Origin: DASZZV01 sp035544835
GTDB taxonomy: Bacteria; Acidobacteriota; Thermoanaerobaculia; Gp7-AA8
Assembly (NCBI GenBank): GCA_035544835.1
Contig: DASZZV010000243.1
Location: 1 to 29,563 of the forward strand
Direction: 5' to 3'
DNA length: 29,563 bases
In this document: positions 8,876 to 15,840 of the stretch, piece after piece
Layout of the letters: the number at the start of each line of letters is the position of its first letter
Numbering within the stretch: the first letter of the stretch is position 1
Made by a program: the position numbers and the translations under genes
Notes under the pieces: model-generated
Seen by the model: only the letters and a program-made list of their open reading frames with translations
The model's database searches: none
What the model was told of the DNA's origin: nothing

Positions 8876-9115
8876 GTGAAGCGCTACACCTTCGTTCCCG
8901 ATGCCGCCTACGCCAAAGAGCTGAAGGCGAAGGCCGACCCGAACGAGATCCCAGACCCTGCGTGTGGCGATTGGGGCGATCAGCCTGACGGCGTCCAGTA
9001 CTTCGAGGCTCAGCCGGCCACGGGAGCCCGAAGCGTTCTGTTTGTAAGAGTCGGCCAGGATGAACCGCTCTTCGACGAGAAGACGTTGCGGCTGTTTCCG
9101 AGGTCGCGCAAATAG
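8876..9115 (+). CDS. small conserved-looking protein of unknown function
   Basis: About 79 residues from GTG 8876 (GTG 8870 is two codons earlier; neither has a strong Shine-Dalgarno). I do not recognise the family. The protein is soluble and mixed-charge, with an ordered look: 'KRYTFVPDAAYAKELKAKADP', then 'DPACGDWGDQPDGVQYFEA' and 'ARSVLFVRVGQDEPLFDE', ending in basic residues. No signal peptide or membrane segment is seen. The frame is open further upstream to 8753, but that part runs through a hexamer repeat and overlaps the previous gene, so I treat it as non-coding. It lies alone between the polysaccharide operon and a UbiE-like gene. The antisense frame over the same stretch looks like a shadow. 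Confidence 0.55.
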   Translation: MKRYTFVPDAAYAKELKAKADPNEIPDPACGDWGDQPDGVQYFEAQPATGARSVLFVRVGQDEPLFDEKTLRLFPRSRK

Positions 9116-9201
9116 AGCCTCGGGAGTCTTTCGTCAGGCATCGATTCCGACATTTTGCAACCGTTGTCTTCGTCATCTACCTCCCGGTATGATCCCCGGC
9201 T

Positions 9202-9954
9202 ATCAAAGACCCTGCGCCACCCCTTCCTCCTCATCCCGTCCTCGGCGAGTACTATCGCGATTCGTCCGGGCGCAGCCATTTCGTTCGAGGATTGTTCGAC
9301 TCCAGCGCTCCCTTCTACGACGGCATGACTGCTCTGGTCTCGCTCGGATCGGGACAATGGTATCGATCCTTCGCCCTGGCACGTCACGGTCTTCGTCCCG
9401 GCATGCGCCTGCTCGATGTGGCTACGGGCACGGGCGTGGTCGTGCAGGCGGCCCTCAAGCACACAAAAGACCTCAAGAAGATTCTGGGAGTCGACGCCAG
9501 CATCGGCATGCTGCTCGAGGCGCGTCGCAAGCTGCCGCTCCGCGCCGTCCAGGGCAGCGGCGACGCACTTCCGATTCGCTCGGAAACGTTCGACATGATC
9601 ACCATCGGATTCGCGCTGCGTCATTTCTCCGACCTGCGCCGCGCCTTCGAGGAGTATCACCGCGTGCTTGCGCCCGGGGGAAAACTTTTGATCCTCGAGA
9701 TCACCGCACCGGAGTCACGGGCCGGACGAGCATTGCTGGGCTTTTTCATGGGACGTCTCGTTCCCGCTGTGGTCAGGCTCACCACCCGGAACAAGGACGC
9801 GGCGCTGTGTATGCGCTACTACTGGGAAACGACGCGGCAGTGCGTGCCGCCAGAGGCGATTCTGGAGGCTCTGCACTCGGCCGGATTCGAGCACGTTGAG
9901 CGGAAAGTCTGGTTCGGTTCGTCGAGCGAATACAGCGCAACGCGACCTCAATAA
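9202..9954 (+). CDS. UbiE/COQ5-like SAM methyltransferase, start codon unclear
   Basis: Class I methyltransferase resembling quinone-biosynthesis C-methyltransferases. Motifs: 'LLDVATGTGVVVQAAL', 'GVDASIGMLLEAR', 'GDALPIRSETFDMITIGFALRHFSD' cut by family-like spacing, then 'RVLAPGGKLLILEI'. The only standard start in frame is TTG 9292, but the reading frame from 9232 onward ('HPVLGEYYRDSSGRSHFVRG') already looks like the conserved N-terminus of these enzymes. Upstream there is only a TGA at 9190-9192 and a codon ATC at 9202; an ATG at 9189 is in another frame. Either an unusual start, a frameshift or a sequence error is present. Of the UbiE kind, but the exact substrate (demethylmenaquinone or other) cannot be read from sequence alone. 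Confidence 0.75.
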   Translation: MKDPAPPLPPHPVLGEYYRDSSGRSHFVRGLFDSSAPFYDGMTALVSLGSGQWYRSFALARHGLRPGMRLLDVATGTGVVVQAALKHTKDLKKILGVDASIGMLLEARRKLPLRAVQGSGDALPIRSETFDMITIGFALRHFSDLRRAFEEYHRVLAPGGKLLILEITAPESRAGRALLGFFMGRLVPAVVRLTTRNKDAALCMRYYWETTRQCVPPEAILEALHSAGFEHVERKVWFGSSSEYSATRPQ

Positions 9955-10032
9955 GAACCGGTTTGGGCGTGTAGCTGATTACTGCAGCGTTCAGTAGAAC
10001 AGCAATCTGTCGCTCACCGAACCAATCCCCAC

Positions 10033-11238
10033 TCAGCGTTCGGCTTCGATCGCCGCGCCGAGTACCGCGTTGATACGTTCGCAGTCCTCCATCAACGTGC
10101 GTGCGCTGAAGAGAATGAAACCACCAGCGCGCCTCTCCTCTCGTATCAGGCCAATCTGGCGCGCGATCTCCTCGGCGCTCAGGCCTCTCGACGAGCCCGA
10201 GACACGGTAGATAGCCAGTCCCGGCGCAATCCTTCTACCGTCCTTGTCCTTGTCCTGCTCGACCCACCAGCGCAGCAGAACCGGAAAGCTCTGTTCGCGC
10301 TGGTCGGTGCCCCAGTACAACTGCGGAGCCATGTAGTCGACCCAACCCTGCTGCAGCCACAGGCGCGCGTCGGCGTAGAGATCGCTCCAGGCGTCGAATC
10401 CCTGAATCTGCGCCGGATTCCCGGGACGCCAGATCCCGAAGGGGCTGATTCCGACCACGACTCGAGGGCGGATGCTCTTGACGGTCGTATAGAGCTCGCG
10501 CACAAAGCGGTTGATGTTGTCTCGTCGCCAGTCTTCGCGACTGAGGCGACCGCCCGCGGCCACGTAGCGATCCCACAGGGCAATGTCGGGAAAGTCAATG
10601 CGTTGACCATTCGCGTCGTGTTCGGGATAGGGATAAAAGTAGTCATCGAGATGAACACCATCGACGTCGTAGCGACGAACGACATCTACGATCACGGCCA
10701 GAGATTCGCGCTGGACGTCCTCGTCGCCCGGATCCATCCAGACGAAAGGACCGTACGGGTGCACTCGCTCAGGATGCGCGCGCAGGACATGCCGGGGATC
10801 AGGCTCTGAGGTTCCGCTGGGATGATGGGCACGAAAGGGGTTGAACCAGGCGTGCAGTTCCAGGCCGCGCGCATGAGCCTCGGTGACGGCAAAGGCCAGC
10901 GGATCATAGAAGGGCTCGGGCGCCTTGCCCATCTTCCCGGTCAGGTACTCCGACCAGGGCTCGAGAGGTGACGGATAGAGCGCATCAGCAGCGGGGCGTA
11001 TCTGTAAAAAGATAGCGTTGAGATGCAGAGCGGCGGCGCGATCGAAAATCGCCACGAGCTCACGGCGCTGCTGCTCGGGAGTCAGATCACGGCTTGACGG
11101 CCAGTCGGCGTTGTCGACCGTAGCGACCCAGAGGCCGCGGAGCTCATGCGGGATATGTGGACTCCGCGCCGTAGGCGACGTCGATACGCAGGCGGTCATC
11201 ACCATCAGACCGGTCAGAGTGATGAGCATCCAGCGCAC
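10033..11238 (-). CDS. GHL10-type (family 10 glycosyl-hydrolase-like) lipoprotein
   Basis: About 401 residues from GTG 11238, or 398 from ATG 11229, which gives a cleaner signal peptide. The N-terminus is a lipoprotein signal with a lipobox-like 'VMTAC', so the mature protein should be lipid-anchored in the envelope. The rest matches the GHL10/DUF187 TIM-barrel family (YngK-like): 'ELRGLWVATVDNADWPS', 'LNAIFLQIRPAADALYPS', 'LEPWSEYLTGKMG', 'LELHAWFNPFRA', 'DGVHLDDYFYPYPE', 'VGISPFGIWRPGN', 'WVDYMAPQLYWG'. The length is normal for the family. Related proteins are thought to act on glycans or peptidoglycan; no substrate is evident here. The gene stands alone on the minus strand, and its upstream side abuts a MITE-like element at 11249-11415. 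Confidence 0.9.
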   Translation of the reverse strand: MRWMLITLTGLMVMTACVSTSPTARSPHIPHELRGLWVATVDNADWPSSRDLTPEQQRRELVAIFDRAAALHLNAIFLQIRPAADALYPSPLEPWSEYLTGKMGKAPEPFYDPLAFAVTEAHARGLELHAWFNPFRAHHPSGTSEPDPRHVLRAHPERVHPYGPFVWMDPGDEDVQRESLAVIVDVVRRYDVDGVHLDDYFYPYPEHDANGQRIDFPDIALWDRYVAAGGRLSREDWRRDNINRFVRELYTTVKSIRPRVVVGISPFGIWRPGNPAQIQGFDAWSDLYADARLWLQQGWVDYMAPQLYWGTDQREQSFPVLLRWWVEQDKDKDGRRIAPGLAIYRVSGSSRGLSAEEIARQIGLIREERRAGGFILFSARTLMEDCERINAVLGAAIEAER

Positions 11239-11248
11239 TCACGACAGT

Positions 11249-11415
11249 CTAGTGTGGTGTTTCGTAAATAGCCCAGCATTCGTCGGGATGATGGGAGGTC
11301 GTATGCGAGGCGGCGCGACGCAGGCAATGCGGGACATTGTTGAGGAGCGTCAACGAAGCAGACGGCCTTCCAACTCCCCGAGGAATGCTGGGCTATTTAC
11401 GATACGCCACACTAG
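11249..11415. mobile_element. MITE-like element with 39-bp terminal inverted repeats and CTAG ends
   Basis: Two arms, 11249-11287 and 11377-11415, are reverse complements with only three mismatches over 39 bases. Each begins CTAGTGTGG and includes a shared core GTAAATAGCCCAGCATTC. About 89 bases of unrelated sequence lie between them, with no convincing ORF. The length (about 167 bp), long inverted ends and CTAG/TA at both borders fit a non-autonomous element of the IS630/Tc1-mariner kind, which is known to favour CTAG with TA duplication. That family link is inference; no transposase is present in the window. Confidence 0.65.
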
Positions 11416-11506
11416 CTGCTCCGTTAGATCGGGGTGTGCGCGTGACGGCTTTTTTGCCCTCCTTCACTTCGCTCGACGTTATCGTAGGGGAAGTACAGGA
11501 GCTTTC

Positions 11507-12031
11507 ATGACCCTGATCGAAAACACTCTAGACGTTCTCAAAGGGATGCCCGCTGCGCTCGAAAAGATTCTCCTCATGATTCCGCCGGCGGATCTGACCT
11601 GGACTCCTGATTCGTGGGACGGCATTCCCGGCGAACGCTTCTCCCTCATTGGTCAGGTCTGTCATCTGCGAGACATCGAGGCCGACGGCTATCACGTTCG
11701 GATTCGCCGCATGCTGGAAGAAGAGAATCCGGACCTGGTATCTCTCGACAGTTACGCACTCGCCGCGGAGCGCAAGGTTGACGAAGCGACTGATATCGAG
11801 GACGCATATCGTTCGTTTCGAGCCGCGCGTGAGATGACCCTTGGCATGATCGGAAAGCTGACCGGCAAGGATCTCCGCAGAACCGGAACGTTTGCCGAAT
11901 ATGGCGCCATCACGCTTCATGGGCTCCTTCACTTCCTCTGCAGCCATGACCAGCAGCACCTCGCCTGCCTTCACTGGCTTCTCGGAAAAATCACATCGAG
12001 GGTGGACGGATCCGGTAATTTTTCGGCCTAG
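11507..12031 (+). CDS. DinB-family protein
   Basis: 174 residues from ATG 11507, which is preceded by a CAGGAG ribosome-binding site. This is a small four-helix-bundle metalloprotein of the DinB/YfiT type. The putative metal ligands are a His in 'GQVCHLRDIEADGYH' and the pair in the C-terminal H-x3-H of 'CSHDQQHLACLHWL'. 'FSLIGQVCHLRD' near residue 45-56 is the usual first ligand region. DinB-like proteins include thiol-dependent transferases and damage-induced proteins; no specific role can be read here. The open frame continues 489 bases upstream, but it runs through the MITE-like element and the antisense gene, so I reject that part. The next gene starts about 20 bases after the stop. Confidence 0.85.
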   Translation: MTLIENTLDVLKGMPAALEKILLMIPPADLTWTPDSWDGIPGERFSLIGQVCHLRDIEADGYHVRIRRMLEEENPDLVSLDSYALAAERKVDEATDIEDAYRSFRAAREMTLGMIGKLTGKDLRRTGTFAEYGAITLHGLLHFLCSHDQQHLACLHWLLGKITSRVDGSGNFSA

Positions 12032-12050
12032 AATGGTGCCGACGCCGCCC

Positions 12051-12392
12051 ATGACAGAAGATGCTTTTCGTCAACTCGCTCTCGCACTTCCAGAAGCACT
12101 GGAGAGCGCCCACATGAATCATCCTGATTTTCGGGTGAGGGGAAAGATTTTCGCCACTCTTCAGTCACCCGAGAAGGGATGGGCAATGGTGAAGCTGACG
12201 CCCGAACAGCAGGAAGAGCTGGTTGCGGCAGCTCCGAAAATTTTCATGCCCGTCAAGGGCGGTTGGGGACGCGGGGGCGCGACGAACATCAGGCTCGCCG
12301 CGGCGACGAAAGGGTTCACGCGTGATGCGCTCGCTCTCGCCTGGCGCAATGTCGCACCGCGGAAGCTCCTGAATTCAGATCCCCTTCAGTAG
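12051..12392 (+). CDS. MmcQ/YjbR-family protein
   Basis: 113 residues from ATG 12051; ATG 12033 would add six. The start chosen gives the usual family opening 'MTEDAFRQLALALPEALES'. Further family features are 'HPDFRVRGKIFATL', 'GWAMVKLTPEQQEELV', 'PKIFMPVKGGWGRGGATNI' and a C-terminal helix with 'LALAWRNVAPRKL'. Members are small CyaY/YjbR-fold proteins, often annotated as DNA-binding, with no established enzymatic role. The gene follows the DinB gene closely in the same direction and may be co-transcribed with it. A short perfect hairpin lies about 20 bases after the stop. Confidence 0.85.
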   Translation: MTEDAFRQLALALPEALESAHMNHPDFRVRGKIFATLQSPEKGWAMVKLTPEQQEELVAAAPKIFMPVKGGWGRGGATNIRLAAATKGFTRDALALAWRNVAPRKLLNSDPLQ

Positions 12393-12411
12393 GTCGAACT
12401 GGCGCTGGAAG

Positions 12412-12430
12412 CCCAGCACGAAGTGCTGGG
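12412..12430 (+). terminator. perfect 8-bp hairpin after the YjbR gene
   Basis: CCCAGCAC and GTGCTGGG pair perfectly around a GAA loop, 20 bases after the stop codon. No T-run follows, so it is either a weak or factor-dependent terminator or a REP-like palindrome. Confidence 0.4.
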
Positions 12431-12509
12431 ACGAAGGTGGCGCGCAGATCGCGGACGACGTCTGCGGCCCGCATTCGATCGGGAACACCAGTAGAATCAT
12501 CCGCTCGCG

Positions 12510-13400
12510 ATGACGATGTCCGATTCCGATCACCAAACGCCGACCGAACTTACAACAGGCTCGTCGTCCTCCCCGTCCCTCCCCCTCCTGGTCATCCTCG
12601 CGCTCACCGGCTTTGCGGCGAACTCCCTTCTTTGCCGCGTTGCTCTTCGGCAGCCGGGAACAATCGATCCCGTTTCGTTCACGACCATACGGCTCGCTTC
12701 CGGCGCGATGGTTCTCGGGATGCTCGCCGGCGTGGGCGGCAGTCGGAAGACCTCGCGGGGAAACTGGCTTTCGGCAATGGCCCTTTTCGCCTATGCCATC
12801 GCTTTCTCGATCGCTTACCTCCGGCTGACCGCCGGGACCGGCGCACTCCTCCTCTTTGGTGTCGTGCAGCTGACGATGCTGACCGCGGGGCTGCTGGCCG
12901 GGGAGCGTCCGGGAGTACTGCAATGGCTCGGTGTCATCGTCGCCTTCTCCGGACTGGTCGTGCTGGCCTGGCGTGGAGTCTCCGCACCCGATCCTTTCGC
13001 CGCAATGTTGATGTCCATCGCCGGAGTCTCATGGGGCTGGTACTCGCTGCAGGGCCGCGGAAGCAGAAATCCTCTGTCCGATACGGCGGGAAACTTTGCG
13101 CGCTCGTTACCCTTCACCGTGGCCGCCACCCTCATGTCGATTCCATCGGCCCGCATCTCACTTCAGGGAGCAACTCTGGCCATAGCCTCGGGCGCCCTCG
13201 CTTCCGGGATTGGGTACAGCCTCTGGTACGCCGCTCTTCCCCGCCTCACCGCGACGCGTGCGTCGATTCTCCAGCTGGCCGTTCCTCTTATTGCCGCCGC
13301 GGGCGGCGTGCTTTTCCTCGGAGAGCATCCGGCGCCTCGCCTTCTCATCGCCGCGGTCGCGATCCTCGCCGGCGTAGGGCTGGCGATCCGTCGTCGTTGA
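12510..13400 (+). CDS. EamA/DMT-superfamily transporter
   Basis: 296 residues. After a polar, Ser/Thr-rich N-terminus of about 25 residues there are roughly ten hydrophobic helices arranged as two similar halves, the EamA pattern. The first half contains 'GFAANSLLCRVALRQ' and 'FTTIRLASGAMVLG', the second 'ISLQGATLAIASGALASGIGYSLWYAAL' and 'ASILQLAVPLIAAAGGVLFLGE', which closely follows the usual second EamA repeat. It is an inner-membrane metabolite exporter or permease; its substrate cannot be deduced. ATG 12510 and ATG 12516 are both possible starts. The gene stands alone, with a short AT-rich heptamer-like stretch after it. Confidence 0.88.
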   Translation: MTMSDSDHQTPTELTTGSSSSPSLPLLVILALTGFAANSLLCRVALRQPGTIDPVSFTTIRLASGAMVLGMLAGVGGSRKTSRGNWLSAMALFAYAIAFSIAYLRLTAGTGALLLFGVVQLTMLTAGLLAGERPGVLQWLGVIVAFSGLVVLAWRGVSAPDPFAAMLMSIAGVSWGWYSLQGRGSRNPLSDTAGNFARSLPFTVAATLMSIPSARISLQGATLAIASGALASGIGYSLWYAALPRLTATRASILQLAVPLIAAAGGVLFLGEHPAPRLLIAAVAILAGVGLAIRRR

Positions 13401-13442
13401 CCGTCGATTTTCCGGTTTGCTGCGCCACCTGACCGGCTCTCT

Positions 13443-13463
13443 TTTCAATTTTCTATTTTCAAT
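13443..13463. repeat. three degenerate heptamers (TTCnATT)
   Basis: Period-7 stretch TTCAATT, TTCTATT, TTCAATT in a GC-rich gap. On the opposite strand it is related to the GAATTGA heptamers seen after the MgtC and transglycosylase genes. Confidence 0.45.
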
Positions 13464-13555
13464 TCCGCCATCCCGGCTCTGGTAGGCTCGAATGGCGCAA
13501 AGGTGTTGTGACCTCGACGGGGTCGGTCGGGACGCGCATACAATGACGCCATCAC

Positions 13556-14059
13556 ATGCTATCCCTTGCTGAGGTAACGGTGCGGCTGGCAACAGCAGCC
13601 GCGGTCGGCAGCGTGATCGGACTCAATCGCGAGGTCCTTCACAAGCCGGCCGGCTTGCGAACCCACGCGATCGTGTCACTCGGATCTGCGCTGGTCACGC
13701 TTTGCGTCGTCTCCATCAGCATCACCCCGGGCGGTGTGGTCGATGCCAACGCCGTTTCGCGCGCCATTCAGGGCATCGTGGCCGGCATTGGGTTTCTCGG
13801 TGGCGGCGCAATTCTCAAATCGACCGACCGTCACGCCATAAGCGGTTTGACGACCGCCGCCTCGATCTGGCTCGTCGCCTCCCTCGGTATCGCCTGCGGC
13901 CTCGGATTTTGGCGAACATCGCTCATCGCTTTGGCCCTGGCTCTGCTCATTCTCGTCCTGGGCGGACCGCTGGAGGGTTTTGTGCGGCGGAAGCTGACGA
14001 AAGGCCAGCTCGAGACGCCTCGGGAAGATGCGAATGGAGAATTGAGAATTGAGAAATAG
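13556..14059 (+). CDS. MgtC/SapB-family membrane protein
   Basis: 167 residues with about four transmembrane helices in the N-terminal 130 residues. Family motifs: 'RLATAAAVGSVIGLNREVLHKPAGLRTHAIVSLGSALV', read here as the conserved membrane loop with the 'GLRTH' signature, then 'ARAIQGIVAGIGFLGGGAI'-like sequence with 'GIGFLGGGAILK' and 'GLTTAASIWLVASLGIACGLG'. The family includes MgtC, which affects magnesium and phosphate homeostasis and acid survival, but housekeeping relatives are common. The last residues ('NGELRIEK') are encoded by a heptamer repeat that also supplies the stop codon, so the tail is probably not part of the ancestral protein. Confidence 0.88.
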   Translation: MLSLAEVTVRLATAAAVGSVIGLNREVLHKPAGLRTHAIVSLGSALVTLCVVSISITPGGVVDANAVSRAIQGIVAGIGFLGGGAILKSTDRHAISGLTTAASIWLVASLGIACGLGFWRTSLIALALALLILVLGGPLEGFVRRKLTKGQLETPREDANGELRIEK

Positions 14060-14125
14060 AGGCGGGCGGCTTCACCCGACCTTCAGTCTTTTATTTCTCA
14101 ATTCCCAATTCTCAATTCTCAATTG
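14032..14125. repeat. facing heptamer arrays forming a long hairpin
   Basis: Left arm: GAATGGA, GAATTGA, GAATTGA, GAAATAG (14032-14059). Right arm (14091-14125): five heptamers that are their reverse complement with a few mismatches. The 31-base spacer holds a small inverted repeat of its own. The arms can pair over about 28 bases. The left arm lies inside the 3' end of the MgtC gene. It could act as a terminator-like structure, although the stem is AT-rich. Confidence 0.75.
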
Positions 14126-14298
14126 TCTTCACCTGACCTGTGTCAAAATAAAAAACGATCCTTCAACCAGGAAGAACCACGCAGGCCCACCGTTCTCATC
14201 TAGAGAAGGTTCCTCTGCACTGCTTCTTCGAAAGTGTCGGATCGCCCGGGCCGCTCGGATCAGACCGAGGGCTGGTCGCAATGTGTGGGGAGGATGTC

Positions 14299-15552
14299 TT
14301 GATTCGTCGCCTGTTCTCGTTCGTCCTTGTCAGTGGACTGCTCATGGTGCCAGGCTGCTCTCGAGACGTCAGGGTCGGGACCCTTGCGAAACCGGCTCGC
14401 GTCACGGCACCTGTTTCAGAACCGGTGGAATCATCGCCGATCGGTGTTCGACTCGAGCCGCCGCCACCACCTTCGGCCGCCGTTCCAACGCTCCTCGAGG
14501 CAGGGGAGAAAGACTTCCAGAAACGCGAGCGGGCGCTGGCTGCGGAGTTGGCGAAGATGTGGACCCGTGACCCCGAACGGCTCGTAGCCGTGATCGACGA
14601 AGCCTCCCGCTGCGATCAGGCCTCGCCCCCGGTCTCACTCCTGCTGGCCATCGCCCATGCCGAGACCAACGGCAAGATTCTAGACGTCAGTGAAGCCGGT
14701 GCGGTCGGACTCGCTCAGGCCACTCCGATCGCCTATCGACAGGAAAAGTCCGTCGGCAAACTCTTCGTCACACCCGAGTATCTGACCGGAGCGCGAGCCT
14801 ACCTGGCCAAGAAACCTCTTGGTGATGCCGACACCATCGCCACACTTCTCCTCACGAGAGACGACCCGCGCAATCGAAAGCGCGCCCGCAAGCTCCTGAA
14901 GGCCGCTTACGACCTGAGAACAGAGGGGTTCGACGAGCTCGATCTTCTGGAGCCTTACGCGACGAAGACCTTCAAACAGCGCGTGCGATACGCCGACCGT
15001 CACAGCCTGGCGGTACTGCGCGAGCTCGAGCCGCTGGTGGCTCACGGCAACCGCAAGCAGCTTCGTGTTTTTCGCGATCGCACCCGCATCGAATATCGAT
15101 CGCTCAAGGCGACACAGGTAACTGCCTGGAAGAGTTATCAGGACACCTTGATCGAGCTCCGAGACACCATGCTCTCCAGTCACTATGGAATGCCAGCCAA
15201 TCGCGTCAGGAATGAGAGACCGTATGAAGCCGGCGAATACCTCGGCGAGAATCTCGACGCCCGCTTCTCTTCAAAGGCAATGGCGACTTTTCTGGTCCGG
15301 CATCTGGAACGGAAGACCTCCGAGGCGCGAGCTCTGGCTGCGAACGGACAGGATGTCGACAAGCTGACGGCGTCGCTCTACAACGGCGGCTCGCACAACG
15401 TAAAGCGAATGCTGGCCGGGCTGATTACGAGCCTCCCGGAGACCCAGCGCTATGCCATCAAGGTTCACAACACGATGCGCCGATTAAACGGCTGCCTGGG
15501 CCCGATCGACACGAAGGTCGCCTCGGCGGTCACAAAAAGAATTGAGAATTGA
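14299..15552 (+). CDS. lytic-transglycosylase-like lipoprotein
   Basis: 417 residues from TTG 14299, which sits five bases after a strong GGGGAGGA Shine-Dalgarno; this favours it over ATG 14281. The N-terminus is a signal peptide with lipobox 'MVPGC', followed by a Pro-rich linker (about 25-65). Near residues 110-140 is an SLT-like segment: 'LLLAIAHAETNGKILDVSEAGAVGLAQATP', shown here in parts as 'AHAETNG' (catalytic Glu) and 'GAVGLAQATP'. A C-terminal 'NGQDVDKLTASLYNGGSHNVKRML' part resembles the 'YNGG' substrate-site motif of transglycosylases. It likely cleaves peptidoglycan from the periplasmic side of a membrane anchor. The long insert between the two motifs is unusual. The last residues, 'KRIEN', come from a heptamer repeat. 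Confidence 0.75.
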   Translation: MIRRLFSFVLVSGLLMVPGCSRDVRVGTLAKPARVTAPVSEPVESSPIGVRLEPPPPPSAAVPTLLEAGEKDFQKRERALAAELAKMWTRDPERLVAVIDEASRCDQASPPVSLLLAIAHAETNGKILDVSEAGAVGLAQATPIAYRQEKSVGKLFVTPEYLTGARAYLAKKPLGDADTIATLLLTRDDPRNRKRARKLLKAAYDLRTEGFDELDLLEPYATKTFKQRVRYADRHSLAVLRELEPLVAHGNRKQLRVFRDRTRIEYRSLKATQVTAWKSYQDTLIELRDTMLSSHYGMPANRVRNERPYEAGEYLGENLDARFSSKAMATFLVRHLERKTSEARALAANGQDVDKLTASLYNGGSHNVKRMLAGLITSLPETQRYAIKVHNTMRRLNGCLGPIDTKVASAVTKRIEN

Positions 15553-15600
15553 GAAACGAGACAGCCTTATTTCTCAATTCTCAATTCTCAATTCTTTTTA
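15536..15600 (+). terminator. heptamer-derived intrinsic terminator
   Basis: GAATTGA heptamers at 15539-15559 face reverse-complement units at 15567-15594, and the right arm runs into a T-stretch (15595-15599). The stem is about 20 bp with a short loop. The structure begins within the last codons of the transglycosylase-like gene. Stem plus T-run is the classic rho-independent layout, here built from a repeat. Confidence 0.65.
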
Positions 15601-15608
15601 ACGTCGGG

Positions 15609-15635
15609 TGTAATGTTTTGCCTCTCCTTCGTCAT
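15609..15635 (+). promoter_or_regulatory. candidate ECF-type promoter
   Basis: TGTAAT (15609-15614) and CGTCAT (15630-15635) are separated by 15 bases, reminiscent of ECF promoters with CGTC-type -10 elements. It lies upstream of the Cys-rich peptide and the ECF sigma gene, so autoregulation is possible. This is a single-site resemblance only. Confidence 0.3.
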
Positions 15636-15686
15636 CAGGTTTGAAAACGCGAAATGAATCGCGATTCGAACGACGAGGAAAAGACC

Positions 15687-15755
15687 ATGAACGAATTCGA
15701 CAACAGCTGCAGCTGCGGAAGCAATTGTGAGTGCGGCCCCGGGTGCAACTGCTGA
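15687..15755 (+). CDS. 22-residue Cys-rich metallothionein-like peptide
   Basis: A tiny ORF with a good ribosome-binding site (GAGGAAAAG just upstream of ATG 15687). It ends 'CSCGSNCECGPGCNC': six cysteines in a C-x-C-x3-C-x-C-x3-C-x-C pattern within 15 residues, spacing like that of metallothionein metal-binding clusters. An in-frame ATG at 15654 would extend it to 33 residues with a charged leader, but its Shine-Dalgarno is weaker. It probably binds a soft metal ion such as Cu, Zn or Cd in the cytoplasm. It is followed by a perfect hairpin and then by an ECF sigma gene, which suggests a metal-responsive unit. The regular Cys spacing is unlikely by chance, but expression is unproven. Confidence 0.6.
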   Translation: MNEFDNSCSCGSNCECGPGCNC

Positions 15756-15765
15756 ATCAGCCCGC

Positions 15766-15793
15766 GTCAGGCGCTCGGTTTCGAGCGCCTGAC
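15766..15793 (+). terminator. perfect 12-bp stem between the Cys-rich peptide and the sigma gene
   Basis: GTCAGGCGCTCG pairs perfectly with CGAGCGCCTGAC around a GTTT loop. It lies 10 bases after the peptide's stop. There is no T-run, so it may be an attenuator, an mRNA-stabilising structure or a terminator that needs other factors. Confidence 0.5.
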
Positions 15794-15840
15794 ACGCGTT
15801 GCACCAAACCTTGCGCAGCAGCCAGATTGAAGTCTCTCCG

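Noticed and set aside
11018..11506. Long N-terminal extension of the DinB frame.
   Set aside because: It overlaps an antisense gene and the MITE-like element; ATG 11507 has a good ribosome-binding site and gives the normal family length.
12437..13432. 331-codon alternative frame over the EamA gene.
   Set aside because: Arg/Pro/Ser-rich shadow; the EamA frame has the expected helices and repeat.
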